Source: Plantago major (taxonomy: Eukaryota > Streptophyta > Magnoliopsida > Lamiales > Plantaginaceae). Taken from it: a stretch of DNA of 64,000 nucleotides. Below are positions 11,611 through 24,145 of the stretch, piece by piece. How positions within the stretch are numbered: the first letter of the stretch is position 1; each line of letters opens with the position of its first letter. The position numbers and the translations under genes are program-made. The notes beneath the pieces are model-generated. The model saw only the letters and a program-made list of their open reading frames with translations. It was not told the origin of the DNA and made no database searches. Location: NCBI GenBank assembly GCA_026545765.1, contig CM048839.1:88426414-88490413 (forward strand), written 5' to 3'.

Positions 11611-12639
11611 AGTTTCTAAAACCATAATGTGTCTCTAAACAATTCATTAATCTTCAAAAGATTAATATAACCCCCTTTTAAAATTCTCATAAACTATTTA
11701 TGGGTCAAATTGAAGTTTCTAAAATATCTATGGCCTTTTTACAATTTCCAGAATTTAAACATAATTTTCAAAAATTATTTGGGCATATTCAAAATTTTCA
11801 GGAACTTTTGGGCTCACACGACATAAACAAGAGTTTGTACCTATTGAAAAATCCAGGAAATGTTTGAACTTAATTGAACGAAACAGAGAACATTTGCACC
11901 CTCTTGAAAGAATCAGAAACCAGTTGTGCCTACCCGTAAATTAACAGATTCAACAAATTACAATGCAGGTCCCTAGGACTTGCTCTTTTTTATAAATTAC
12001 CCAGAACTTTCAAAACGTTCAATTAGATCCCTGTAACTTTCTAAAAATTACAATCAAGTCCGTCAAATTATCAAACATAAGGGCTTTAAGTTAACAAAAA
12101 CCTCAAACAGGTCCTTGTACTTTCAAATCGAATTTAAACACCATTAAAACTCAACCAAGATCAAATCCTAGTGTCCAATAACATGTAATCGATCACAAGA
12201 AACATCTATCGATCAAAAGGAGCCACAAAATTTGAGTTACAAAATTCGAATCTTATGGGTTTTCCAATAACCCAATTCATAACCCTTTAGAACTCAACTA
12301 CATCAACCATGGGATTTCTAGACCAACCATATCCATAAAATCGAAATCCAAGAGAAGGTTTCGAAGCATTTCATCCGCCATTAATGGTGATTTCAAGCTT
12401 CTTGCTTTCTTTCGGGTATCTAATGGAATACGAGTCTTGGCAAAAGAACTTTTGAAGCATCTATCTCATTTCGAGGCCCAGTTGAGTGCAATGACCGCGA
12501 GGTTAGTAGACACGGATGATGCGTATCGAACTATTCCGGTTCGAGAGTTGCACCAAGATATTACGACACCATGCTTCCGAGATTAAAAAAAACTAAAGAA
12601 AGAAACCAACAGAAGAACCAACAAGGAATACCTGTGATT

Positions 12640-13400
12640 TCAAACCAGGACTAAAGAAGGAGTCCTCCAAGGGGAAGGCAAGCGTACACAAAATTAAGGT
12701 ATCCAATTAGAGAGGTACTTTCCACCATAAAACAAGAGCCCTATGTAATCTGGCCCGAGAAACAAATAGAGAACCCCTCCATCAGAAGCTCAAATGCATT
12801 ATGCCAGTTCCACCAGCAAAGAGGACATAGTACAGACGATTGCATCCATTTCAAGAATGAGATCAAAAGACTGATTAGGTTTGGACACTTGAGGGACTAT
12901 GTAGTCAGAAGAGATATGATTCCGAACTCGAACAAACTGCCACCTCCTGCACCTCGGAGTTATAATGCACCGAAGTAGGAGAGAAGAGCATATGAGAAGG
13001 ACGAAGAGAATCAAAGGCCCCCAGACTATAATTTTCGAGCACCCAAACAACCAAGGCAGAATAATCTTCCAGGACCCCCGCGTTCCGCACAAGGAAGTCT
13101 CAAGGAGAGCATAAAAGAAGTAAAGGATTTGAGAATGAACCCCACAACATATGCAACAATGTCATCGTTGGTGGCCCGATAGAAGGAGACAATCACAACG
13201 CTAGAGAGAAAACGGTACAATGATGGGAGATCGACGTGAGGCATGGGGTTGTTGCTCCCTCTCGGCTCGACGGGTTTCAACCACCCGACTCCCATCGCAA
13301 TCCCACCCGGATTATCATGGTCCAAAAAAAAAAAAAGGAGAGAATGCGTCTAGAAATCACGGAAACAACACCATAGGAACCTGGGGACAAATACAAGACC
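12640..13400 (+). mobile_element. Ty3/gypsy gag relic (Tat/Ogre-like)
   Basis: A plus-strand stretch around 12800-12960 reads CQFHQQRGHSTDDC, then a sequence of the form HFKNEIKRLIRFGHL. This is the CxxHxxxxGHxxxxC knuckle and following helix seen in Tat/Ogre-clade gag proteins. The flanks resemble further gag-protease linker. It is an old, heavily broken fossil. No LTR pair could be assigned. Sequence 13400-14820 shows no recognisable gene and is probably more of the same element. Confidence 0.6.
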
Positions 13401-14825
13401 ATCAATGTCGATGTAAACAAGGATGCTTTTGCATAGGGAAGTGAAGATGCGGCATGCGTAGACCAAAAGTTAATCACACTTCGTTAACAAGAAAATGATC
13501 TAAAAGGGACTTGTGGGGATCACAAAAGATCAGTGTGAGAGAGATCCCACTCCGCCTAGAATCTGGCTCCGAAACAGCCACTCTCACATAAGCGAAAGAT
13601 CTAAAGAGAGGTTACTTAAGATAGTATCACGTTCCGAAGAGTACTTAGGGGAATTACCTTTAAAAAGCATGCGGAGAACCACTTGTAAGAAGGTATCTTC
13701 TTTTAATTAGCTATGTTTGGAGCAAGAAGGGGAGTCCTTAAACCTAATCCAAGCTGTCCACGAAGATTCCATCATAAACATAAGGTGGTGCGTATATCTT
13801 TTGAAAAGGCTCCGATATGAGAATATCAACTCGTTCTGGAATCTCGTATGCGATGCGCATGTCTGCCAACTCGTGGGGCAACGCAGTCGGTGCGACACTC
13901 TAGATACTGTTGGGATTATCATGAGCCTGAGTCAGTAGAGAATGATCTTCATATTCCTCTCCCTAAAAAATCTTTAGGATTTGCATTAACATTAAGGGTT
14001 GGATATGGGTGAGCCTCATGCGTGTTATTTCGATCGCACCTTCCAACCCAACATTTACCGATGTAGAAGGCTTCTCCCATTGATGTGGATAATGTATATC
14101 CACCAACATTGGTTCCGACATATGAGGATGTTGGATAGCAACTGTCTCCAGTCGACCACTTGGTTTCTCATGAACCTTCCCTTTTCCCTTACCAGTCAGC
14201 TCGAGCTACCGAGGAGATGAACAACGACGTCCTCCATTAACAATGTCGACGTTTCTCCTATGGGTCGGTGCCTCGGACACACACCGATTCGTACTAGCAC
14301 GAGTTCGCATAGCAAAAAAAAAAAAAAAAAAAGGTGCAACAAAGCAGTAGTGACATACATCTTCATAAAAAATCGCATACAGTGCCATCTCCAGTGACGA
14401 TGCAGTCAAAACACAACCAAAATATCATGTGCACATAATATAAGACAAATAGAGAAAGGAGAATCCAAAAGAAAAAACACGAAGCCTAAATAGAATTCGA
14501 CAATTCAGGAAAATGCATTTATAATGACAATACAAAAGAAATTCATGAATGACGAACAGGGGAAATCAGAAGACGCAAAATTCCTGGGGAAATTTAACAG
14601 TGGACAACAAAATCTTTCAATGAACAAATGCCATACTCACCGAATCATGGCCATAGGAACACCCATCACATGCAATATTCATCGAAGGAATAAACATATA
14701 TGACGTATCGCCCTATGAACTACAACGGAAACCACCTACCCAGAAAACAACAAGAAAACTCGAAATCTAAGAAAGAAACGAACGAGGAAGGGCGAACACA
14801 CCCTGGAAAAATTTGAGGAATGAAC

Positions 14826-15996
14826 TGGTGTGCTCAAATTAGTACTTGATAAAAACAAAGTAACTAAAGCAGTGTTGAGTAAACAAGCCTTAACTACGAA
14901 ATCGTTCTCAAGGAGCTAACTAGGCAACTATGACGTTTTCAAGTATCAAACATAAGAGTTTGCGGTAACGGTTTGTAAAATTGAGTTTGTTGTGATGATT
15001 AAACTAAGTAAACTAAAAGGGTTTTCAATCAGAGGGAAGGGAAATAGACGCGGTAGCATTTTAGAATAATCGAATACGAATCAGACATATTGTTCATATG
15101 CTGTCATAGTTATTTGTCCAAAGAAAATACCAATTTCAGTTTAACCAAGATATTCTTTGAAGATGTAAAGCAAGGAAATCAATCGATTGTCAGACGATTG
15201 ACTCTTAACTGGAATGGTTTAGAAGATTTAAGAAAAGATTACTGAAAATGGGGTTTTTATGAAGATCATGAAAAAGCTTAACACATATGAACAAACCCTA
15301 GGTCAAATCCTAATTCGATTACCCCTACATTGCTACCGCATCTATCGAACGATTAGCTACTCATAGCACAAGTAATAACATACACAATGAAAATCACAAT
15401 CGAATTTAGCATAATGTGAGAGATTACAAGCATTCACCAAGACAATCAAACACAAGATGAGAAATTGTGCAAGAAAGGGTAATTAGATTGATAATCTAAC
15501 CTCAAGATCCAAATCCAATTCAATGGAATGATTACAAGTGAAAATCGATGATAAACCAAAGCAAGAGAACCAAACTAGGGTTTTCTTGCTTGAGAGTGAA
15601 AAAGAACATCAGAAAGAAGTGACTGAAATAATCTACGAATAAAAGACTAAGTAGCGCGCAGAAAACAAATTCTGCAAATAAAAGGTCACAAGACGCGTGC
15701 GTCTTGCGGGCTGCAAGTTCTGAGACGCGTCTTGGTGATTCTGGGATGCGTCTTGCGTCCTTTTGAACAGTTTCTTCATAATTTGCCTCACAAGTGGAGT
15801 TTTGAGCTTCTACTCAGATACGACCTTCTAAGAGCATCATTTTTCCTCCAAAACATCTCTAAACACACGAAAACCTGTAAAACACAACTACAACACAAAA
15901 CACATAAAAACGCACAAGACACACTAATAATGTAAATAAAGTCTAATAAAAGACGATAAAAAGAATGAGGTGAGACTCTAAAATATAGGCTCATTA
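14826..15996 (-). repeat. 3' LTR of gag-protease element 1
   Basis: 1171 bp, directly repeated at 19283-20458 with about 3 percent difference in the part compared by eye. It contains a cluster of GACGCGTC palindromes near 15691-15762. Confidence 0.92.
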
Positions 15997-16015
15997 AACC
16001 CCCCCAAACCGAACC

Positions 16016-16035
16016 TTTGCTCGTCCTCGAGCAAA
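16016..16035. other. Perfect hairpin next to the polypurine tract of element 1
   Basis: TTTGCTCG, loop TCCT, CGAGCAAA. The same sequence sits at the same place in element 2 (22227-22246). The non-coding domain from here to about 17400 has no credible reading frame. It shares several blocks in the same order with 22209-23480. Confidence 0.8.
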
Positions 16036-17489
16036 CAAACTAAGCTAAACTCGACTAGACTTTAAACACACAAACACAAAGGAGTTAAACGACCAAGCTA
16101 CCGAGCCAACAGTGCTAATACCAAACCCAAAGGATGCAAACATTTTGAATTTTCACCAACGTTGGTAGAGAACAAAGAAAAATCAAACAAGTTTGTTTTC
16201 TAGGTAAAAAAGAACTTAGAGCTAGTCCGATAGTCCCTCACAGGTAATCAATTAAGCCACTCTCTCACAACTGGAAGTGTCCAGCAGGTTAAAACGCTCA
16301 AAAGTAAAGCTGGACGGTAACTTTCATTACAAGGTGCCACTAATACCTTATGATAAGTTTTCTCAAATAATCGGGTCGAAAAGGACTTTGGCAGGCGACT
16401 TAATACTCAAGAGTTAAAGACTGAAGTTGCTCCCCATATTCAAAATTATTCATCCAAAAAGTCAAACAGGACTGCATTACATAATCATTTCATGGGCGGT
16501 AACTTTCATTACTAGGGCTCTTTTTGTCTCAATGTTTTGCAGGTGTCTATTTTACCGAAGGTCCTCACTTTTGTGCATGTCGGTTTGGTGTACATGCCAT
16601 CAACCTCACGGACATGTAGCTTTAGGCCACGCCGGTATGTGGTAGTATTTGCAACACGCCCAACACGACCAACGGTGATCAATTAAGACCATAGATCCAC
16701 TCCGAGACTCAACATCAACAGCTTTAGGGAGCAGCAAACAAACTCTAATAATAAACAAAGCTACAGTTCCAGCAATAGTTGTAAGGTGGGAATTATCAAA
16801 AGAAAGCGTGTCGTTCATCATCCCCGATTACTAAGAGTGCTCATAAGCATGAACTGGCGCAATAACTCAAAAAGAGGACATTGCCCTACCAAAAAATCAC
16901 ACAAAACAATGTTGGCACAAATTTTTTTCATCAGCAGGAAAGGCTTCTCACAGGCTTTTTGGACTAAAGAACTAACTAGACTTCCTTTTTACAGACGAAA
17001 CAAACTTATAAAAAAAATTTCCTGCCCCCACTACTGATTAGCAAAGACTCAAGACATAAGTATCGAGTGGGTTTAGCACTAGCAAAAGGGGCTCGACTTA
17101 GCAGTTAACTCCGACTTAAAGGAAAAGAACTAACGATAAGAAAGAAAAACAACAGAAACACAAACAAGAGACAAAAGAAAAGAAACACACAAGAAACACA
17201 AGATGAAGTCCCCACCCAACAAAGAGAAGCTTGTCCTCAAGCAAGAGAAAGAAACATCTTACAAATTTTTTTACTCATTTTTAGTCAAGTACAGGACTCT
17301 TCCGCATCAGTCGGCGGGTGCTGCTTATCGTTATAGTCGTCAACTTGACTTCTTCAGCACTCTTGATTTCTTTACGCCTAGGGGCCTCCTAGCTTTCTTG
17401 GTTCCCTTCCTACCCTGCAAATGTGAGTAAATATATAGGGGACCAGTATAATCCCCCATGTAATCCTCTCTCCTATTCTGTACAGTTGA

Positions 17490-17936
17490 TCATGTAGGAT
17501 CAGAGTAGGCTAGCAACTTTCGTTGCTTGCCTTGTACCTCATATGTGCAGGTACGTGAGTAGATGTCGATAACCATATGAATTTCTTTGATAAAAGGCCG
17601 CCCAAGAAGCATAGTATCCTTTCCGTTTGCACCGAGGGCTTGTGGCGGTGACTCAATTATCACAAAATCAGTAGGCACAACAACTCCATCCAAATCCACT
17701 TTGACACCCTCAATTAAACCCATAGGTCGGGTACGGGACCCATCTGCAAGCAGCATCATGCACTTCATTGGTTTCATCCCCTTAGGATTATGCTCTTCGT
17801 AGGTGCCAATCAGATTACAGTTGGATCTTGTGTCGACAACTCCGACTACATCAGGAGTCGCTCCTATCCCCACTAGAAGATCGAAACTGGCAGAATCACT
17901 TATACTCTTAGTTTCTTTTGGGATTTTTTGTTGCAC
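17490..17936 (-). CDS. Retropepsin-like protease region of element 1
   Basis: An open minus-strand stretch related to plant retrotransposon aspartic protease regions, with a SFDLLVGI start, a central VVDT block and a LLGRPF block near the end. It is the counterpart of 23585-24145 in element 2. Treated as part of a fossil; activity is not implied. Confidence 0.75.
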   Translation of the reverse strand: MQQKIPKETKSISDSASFDLLVGIGATPDVVGVVDTRSNCNLIGTYEEHNPKGMKPMKCMMLLADGSRTRPMGLIEGVKVDLDGVVVPTDFVIIESPPQALGANGKDTMLLGRPFIKEIHMVIDIYSRTCTYEVQGKQRKLLAYSDPT

Positions 17937-18369
17937 TGCATCATTGGGTTTCTAAATCGCCTTCTCAACTGAATCTTTTGAAACCAAGGGAGCCGTGGGT
18001 TCCAGAATCACTGACTCCAGAATTTGAGCCAGACCAAGCTTGCCAGTCTCTTCAACTTGTGGAATCACCCCTTTTCCTTTACAACAAGAATAAGTGGTGC
18101 CTCCTTGAGTTACCTGTGCCGATGGTGCCAAATCCTCGCTGACAGTAAGTTTAACCATGAAACTTTTTTTCCACGGTACTAGGGAGTTTTCCTGCTTCCC
18201 TCTGCTGAACTCTTGCTAGAAGTTGTCCCATTGCGTCTTCCAATCGCTTTACAGACTGCTCCATCCTTTCCGCAAGCTTGGTGGAGTTATAATAGTACTG
18301 GTCAGAGTGGTCCATAAATTGCCTCAGCCTCTATTCCAGTGTTTCCTATTCCTGCTGGGGTTTAGCTGG

Positions 18370-19135
18370 TACCTATGGAGTCTGCAGGACATTTTCATAG
18401 AAGTTGTTCCCATAGCCCAGATTTCTCCTCACTTGCTGCACTGATTCTTCGAACTGCTCAACAAGCTTGCTCTCACTCCTATTAGCTCTTTTCCCCTGCA
18501 CACCATTGTGCTGGGAATTCGCATCCAGCTTCTCGAAAACTGCCTCGAGATCTGCAGTAGTGGCTTCCAGAATTGACCCCCCTGCGCTTACATCCACCAA
18601 TTGCTGATCCTCCCTGGTTGAGCCCAACGTAGAAAATGTGACATAGGGAGACGTTGTCAAACTTGTGATGTGGGCATTGCCCTAGAAGCTACTTAAACCA
18701 TCCCCTGCACTCATAGAAGGATTCATCGTACCTCTGCTCAAACTCGCGAATTTTGTTACGGATATATGTGGTATTGGCATGGGGAAAATATCTTCCCATA
18801 AAAGCTCTGTATATGTCATCCCACGAGTTTAGTGACCACTCAGGCAGATTAAGAAGCAAAGTCTTAGTGTGGTCCTGCATGCAAATTGGGAATACCTTCT
18901 TCTTAATGTCTTCATCCGAAACCTTGTCATTGGTCGGTATATGCCCAACCAGACATTCGAACTCCTTCAGGAACCTGACCACATCCTCGTTTTGCATCCA
19001 GTGATACCTTGGCATATTACGGAAGTGATAGGCCTTGATTTCCATGTTCATGGCATCATTGGACAGAACTACCGCAGGTCCACCAACCTTAACCTCTCCC
19101 GGTTGATAGTAATCTCCGTATTTTGCCATTCCTGA
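18370..19135 (-). CDS. Gag region of element 1
   Basis: Minus-strand sequence of the retrotransposon gag family (PF03732 type). Blocks resembling DVVRFLKEFECL, SWDDIYRAFMGRYFP and RNKIREFEQR correspond to the helical capsid-like core of Athila gag proteins. It lies directly downstream of the primer site. The reading frame is open across most of the core. Confidence 0.82.
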
Positions 19136-19260
19136 AACTCTACTAGCAGAAAATCTCAACCGAAGTTTAGTTTCTGTTAGTCCCAGAAAATCTAAAACAC
19201 AGAGCAGTTCAAACAAATAAAAACAATTATCAACTCAAAAACACCACAGTAGGAGTTAAC

Positions 19261-19282
19261 TCCCCGGCAGCGGCGCCAAATT
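19261..19282 (-). other. Primer binding site of element 1 (Athila type)
   Basis: The minus strand reads AATTTGGCGCCGCTGCCGGGGA (written here as AATT + TGGCGCC + GCTGCCGGGGA). This is one base off the TGGCGCCGTTGCCGGGGA site usual in Athila elements, whose primer is generally given as tRNA-Asp. Confidence 0.85.
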
Positions 19283-20458
19283 TGATGTGCTCAAATTAGT
19301 ACTTGATAAAAACAAAGTAACTAAAGCAGTGTTGAGTAAACAAGCCTTAACTACGAGATCGTTCTCAAGGAGCTAACTAGGCAACTATGACGTTTTCAAG
19401 TATAAAACGTAAGAGTTTACGGTAACGGTTTGTAAAATTGAGTTTGTTATGATGATTAAACTAAGTAAACTAAAAGGGTTTTCAATCAGAGAGAAGGGAA
19501 ATAGATGCGGTAGCATTTCAGAATAATCGAATACGAATCAGACTTATTGTTCATATGCTGTCACAGTTATTTGTCCAAAGAAAATATCAATTTCAGTTTA
19601 ACCAAGACATTCTTTGAAGATGTAAAGCAAGGAAATCAATCGATTGTCAGACGATTGATTCTTAACCGGAATGGTTTAGAAGATTCAAGAAAAGATTACT
19701 GAGATTGGGTTTTTACGAAGATCATGAAAAAGCTTAACACATATGAACAAACCCTATGTCAAAATCCTAATTCGATTACCCCTACATGGCTACCGCATCT
19801 ATCGAACGATTAGCTACTCATAGCACAAGTAATAACATACACAATGACAATCACAATCGAATTAAGCATAATGTGAGAGATTACAAGCATTCACCAAGAC
19901 AATCAAACACAAGATGAGAAATTGTGAAAGAAAGGGTAATTAGATTGATAATCTAACCTCAAGATCCAAATCCAATGTCAATGGAATGATTACAAGTGAA
20001 AATCGATGATAAACCAAGGCAAGAGAACCAAACTAGGGTTTTCTTGCTTGAGAGTGAAAAAGAACGTTAGAAAGAAGTGTCTGAAATAATCTACGATAGC
20101 GCGTCTAAAATAGATTCTGCGAATAAAAGGTTGCGAGACGCGTCCTGGAAAAATTGAGACGCGTCTTGCGGGCTGCAAGTTCTGAGACGCGTCTTGGTGA
20201 TTCTGGGACGCATCTTGCGTCCTTTTGAACAATTTCTTCATAATTCGCCTCATAAGTCGAGTTTTGGGCTTCTACTCGGATACAACCTTCTAAGAGCATT
20301 GTTTTTCCTCCAAAACATCTCTAAGTGCACGAAAACCTGTAAAACACAACTACAACACAAAACACATAAAAACGCACAAGACACACTAATAATGTAAATA
20401 AAGACTAACAAAAGACGAGAAAAAGAACGAGATCAGACTCTAAAATATAGGCTCATCA
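19283..20458 (-). repeat. 5' LTR of gag-protease element 1
   Basis: 1176 bp with TGATG...CATCA termini. It carries a palindrome cluster at about 20131-20222. Followed by the tgaac target duplication. Confidence 0.92.
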
Positions 20459-20463
20459 TGAAC

Positions 20464-20999
20464 GATTCGCACGCCAAAAGCATATTCCTCTGAGCTCTCG
20501 CTTATGCTTTGTTTCGGAGCCTCGCTTCGGAGCAAACGTAAATTTTGGCAATAAAGTAAAAAAGTGCAAGTGACGGTGGTAAGTCCTATATATAGGCGAG
20601 GTTAAAATCGACGTTTCATTTCCCAACAATAAATTCAAAAAGAGGAATCCCGCCCAAGCTAAGACTAGAGAATTCGAACCGAGGAAGCATCGTCCTGTGA
20701 GAGAAAATTCGAATGATTTTGCAGGGGGTGAGGGGAGGATGAATAAGGAAAAATCAACAACAAAATACCTGGCGATTCAAAGTATACAGTTCAGTTCGAG
20801 AAAATTCAAAACACCAAACAAATAAAGAAAGAAGGCAGAACAACACGCTGAGAAGCATCGAAGCCTAAGCAGCGAACAAGAACAAGTTTCAAATAAATGA
20901 CTAAGAAATGGAGGGGGGCGGGGGGTACATATGATGATACATATAAGGTTCGGTTCGATATGAATCAAACCAACCACTCCTCCTACTTAGTCAAGTTCA
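20464..20999 (-). other. Spacer between the two gag-protease elements, possible older LTR
   Basis: No gene seen. The minus strand carries a CTATATATAGG TATA-like motif at about 20585-20600 and may be the promoter part of an older LTR that received both insertions. This is a guess from composition and position. Confidence 0.3.
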
Positions 21000-21004
21000 G
21001 TTCT

Positions 21005-22208
21005 TGATGTGCTCAAATTAATACTTAGGAAACAAGTAGTAAGCAGTTGTTGTAGACAGACAATGCAAACCACAGAATCGTTCGCTAAGGAACCAATTAA
21101 GCTACCAAGCGGTTGAAAACAAACAGTCGCTTGTGAAGATAACTTGATTTGTTTGGTTTTGATTACTTCTAATAACTAGAAAACAGAAAAGCGATGTAAA
21201 GTTTAAAATCAATGAGACAGAGAGAACACAACAATTATCATCGAGTAATGCAAGTTTGCTCCAGGAAAATCGTTCATACTTGTCACACGGTCGGTGTACA
21301 GAAAATCGATCAATCCAACCTCAACTAATCGTCATGTGAATGTTTTGAACTAGAGTAATCGTGGGTCGTCAATTCACGATCCTCAACCGAAAATGATTTA
21401 GAAAATCTTGCACTAGCGAATTGGATTGATAGTTTTTACGAAGATTTTGAACTAGACGAACCTATATGAACGAATCCTAACTCTAGAAGCGGATACGCAA
21501 AACTGTCACATAACTACTGTGTTCGGAGTGGTTTAGCTACTCATAGTAGAAGTAAAGATCAAAGACTTCAAAGTATTGCATATGATAAACATAGACTTGT
21601 TGATAATCACACGCAAGCTCATACAATTCGATAAACAGAAGAAAACACGAATCGAAGAGATAAACGATAGAGAATTATCAAATATTACCAAGAATTCGAT
21701 ATCAATCCTTCAACAATGATGAAAACCAAGCTCCAATTATGTCTCAATGTCAAAGTATAAATATGGAGCTTTTTTCTAAGAATTAGGTTAAAAGAAAAGT
21801 ATGAAAGAAAGAATCCAAAATCTCAACTAATAAGGAAAAAACGATTTCTAATTCTGCGCGTCTCGTCGCGATGGGCTATTTCCCTCGCCGCGGCGAGTCT
21901 TCTGTTGTCGCATTATATATCGGCTTGCTTAATCTCGCCGCGGCGGGCCAAATGCCTCGCCGCGGTGAGCTTCGATCTTGATGACAAAGGCAGCCTCGTA
22001 AAATCTCACCGCGGCGGGCCAAATCCTTCGCTGCGGCGAGCTTAGGCGACTTTGTTTTCTCCATTTGAGCTCAAAAACCTGAATTCCTACAAAACAAAAC
22101 CAAACACCAAAGCATAAAATTGTACTAAAACTACTATAAAACTAAGAACAAAGACTAACAAAGACCGCTAAAAAGGACTAAATGAGACTCTAAATTATCG
22201 TCTCATCA
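21005..22208 (-). repeat. 3' LTR of gag-protease element 2
   Basis: 1204 bp, repeated at 25760-26885. The patch at 21855-22045 carries about six copies of a TCGCCGCGGCGA-like palindrome. There are fewer in the other LTR. Confidence 0.92.
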
Positions 22209-22226
22209 AATTCCCCAAACCGAACC

Positions 22227-22246
22227 TTTGCTCGTCCTCGAGCAAA
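22227..22246. other. Perfect hairpin next to the polypurine tract of element 2
   Basis: TTTGCTCG, loop TCCT, CGAGCAAA, identical to 16016-16035. The 22247-23440 stretch is non-coding and collinear in patches with element 1 (for example about 22760-22905 against 16570-16710). Confidence 0.8.
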
Positions 22247-23584
22247 CAAACAAACTAGACTCTAGACAATGACAAACAAAAAACACACAAACGAGTCAGA
22301 CTTCCAAGTGACCGAATTCTACCATTGTAAGCATTAAGTTCACAAGATGCAAGGGGTTTGCACTCAACTAACCTCGACAGAATAGTGCACAAAAAATCAA
22401 GCAAGACAGTTTCTCAGGTAAATAGCATTTAAGTCTAACTCTTCAATCCCTCACAAGGAATCCTACATAACTCTCTCTCTCATACTCTGGAAGTGTCCAA
22501 TGGGTAATCATTCAAGAAATGGCAAGAGAAAGAAAAGGTGATTTTCGTCACAAAGGTGCCTCAAATACCTCATGCAAAATACTCAGTCAGTTAAGTCGGA
22601 AGGGACTTTTTCTTCACGTGCAACAGCTTGTCAGAACCCAAACTTCCATATCACCACATTTTTGCATACAATGAATTACATGCTAATCAATTTGGCCACT
22701 ATGGACTCTTTTAGTCTCAATTTTTTGGTAGTGCATGTTTTACTGAAGTCCGCACTTTTGTGCGTGTCAGTTTGGTATACGTGCCATCAACCCTCACGGT
22801 CATATGGCTTTTTAAGACCACGCCGGTATATAGGTAGCATCTGAAACACGCCCAACACGACAACGGTGATGACAAGCACCACAGATACACTCCGAGACGA
22901 ATCAACTAATCAGGGGAAGAAATACAGATTACAAGAATAGATAAACATAACAGACGTTGTAATTCTTCTCCAAACACATTCTTTGTAATGCACTGGCTTT
23001 GATAAAATAGACCATAAAGAGCATGCCGTTCGTCATACTTAACTTAACAGAATACACATGAGCATGGAGAGGCGCAAACAAGGGGGTTTGCACTTCCTGA
23101 AAGAATCACACAGGCACCGGTACAATATTTTTTCATCGGCTTTAAAGTTTCTCACCGGATTTTGGACCAAAGAGTTAAACAGATTTGCTATTTACAAGAG
23201 AAACAACCTTACGAAATTTTAAATCCACTACGCCACCTTAGTTAAATATCATGCAAAACGTAAGCAGCTAGCAAATTCAACAATCACAATAGGAGCTTTC
23301 CTAACTTGGAAGAACGACTCACGAAAGACTCTAGAAGGGAAAAGAAGAAAAAGAAAAATGACCAAAACATACAGAAAGTAAAGGACGAAAGACTCTAGAA
23401 ACTCAGGTAATAGAGAAAAAATGCAGACAAGGCACTAGAGAGCACATTCCCCCTCCCCAAACCTAAACTCAAGCATTTCCTCAAGCGTAGAGTGAAAAAG
23501 AAAAGAGGATGGGATCAACAGTGACTTGCCTGCAGTACCTTTACAGTCATGTACAAGACTCTTCCGTGTTGGCTAACGGGTACT

Positions 23585-24145
23585 CTAGAAGTTCTTGGTT
23601 CTTCCGGTTGTTGCAGCTCCTTTTCTCCCCTTCAGATAAGTGTGTATATACAAGGGTCCAGTGTGCGCCCCTATATAGTTCCTGGTGACAACCTGCAGGG
23701 GTGAGTATGGTGTAGTGGTGGCTTGCAACTCACGTTGCTTGCCATGTACCTCTATAGTGCAGGTACGAGCGTGAAGGTTGACAATCATGCTAGTGGTTTT
23801 GATGAACGGTCGCCCAAGCAGCAACATATCCTTCTCCATCTCCTTGCCTTTAACCCGTGTCGACTCCACAACCACGAAATCAGCCATAAAAGTGTCCCCA
23901 TCCAGTGTAACCGGAACATCCTCAATCACACCCATGCACCTACTTCTCGTTCCATTGGCCATCATGACGAAGCATTTCCTGGGTTCCAAACCTTTCAAAT
24001 CCAACTCCTCATAGGTCGCAAAGGTCATCAAATTAACCGCTGCTCCTGTATCTACGATGTCAGTTACCTTGGAAGAATTTCTTATCCCAACCACCAAATC
24101 GAAGCTATTGGCATCACTGATGCTCTTATCTGCTGCCGGGATCAC
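23585..24145 (-). CDS. Retropepsin region of element 2
   Basis: An open minus-strand stretch with an aspartic protease signature IVDTGAAVNLM, a central VTLDGDTFMADFVVVE block and LLGRPFI. This is the layout of plant LTR-element proteases. It is not followed by reverse transcriptase: non-coding sequence and then the LTR follow. Confidence 0.85.
   Translation of the reverse strand: MIPAADKSISDANSFDLVVGIRNSSKVTDIVDTGAAVNLMTFATYEELDLKGLEPRKCFVMMANGTRSRCMGVIEDVPVTLDGDTFMADFVVVESTRVKGKEMEKDMLLLGRPFIKTTSMIVNLHARTCTIEVHGKQRELQATTTPYSPLQVVTRNYIGAHTGPLYIHTYLKGRKGAATTGRTKNF

Larger units (their letters stand above)
14826..20458 (-). mobile_element. Non-autonomous gag-protease LTR element 1 (TR-GAG-like, Athila-type primer site)
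   Basis: A 5633-bp element with LTRs at 14826-15996 and 19283-20458 and a 5-bp target duplication, tgaac (14821-14825 and 20459-20463). On the minus strand the order is: 5' LTR, primer site (19261-19282, reading TTTGGCGCCGCTGCCGGGGA), gag (about 19135-18370), retropepsin-like region (about 17936-17490), a 1.4 kb non-coding domain, polypurine tract (15997-16008), 3' LTR. No reverse transcriptase, RNase H or integrase is present, and the internal 3.3 kb leaves no room for them. This matches terminal-repeat retrotransposons with a GAG domain, which must borrow enzymes from an autonomous relative, probably Athila. LTRs differ by about 3 percent by eye. The overall structure looks whole; the coding part is broken in a few places. 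Confidence 0.88.

Noticed and set aside
13500-14410. Several short ORFs between the gag relic and element 1
   Set aside because: None resembles a known protein and they overlap on both strands; treated as eroded transposon DNA.
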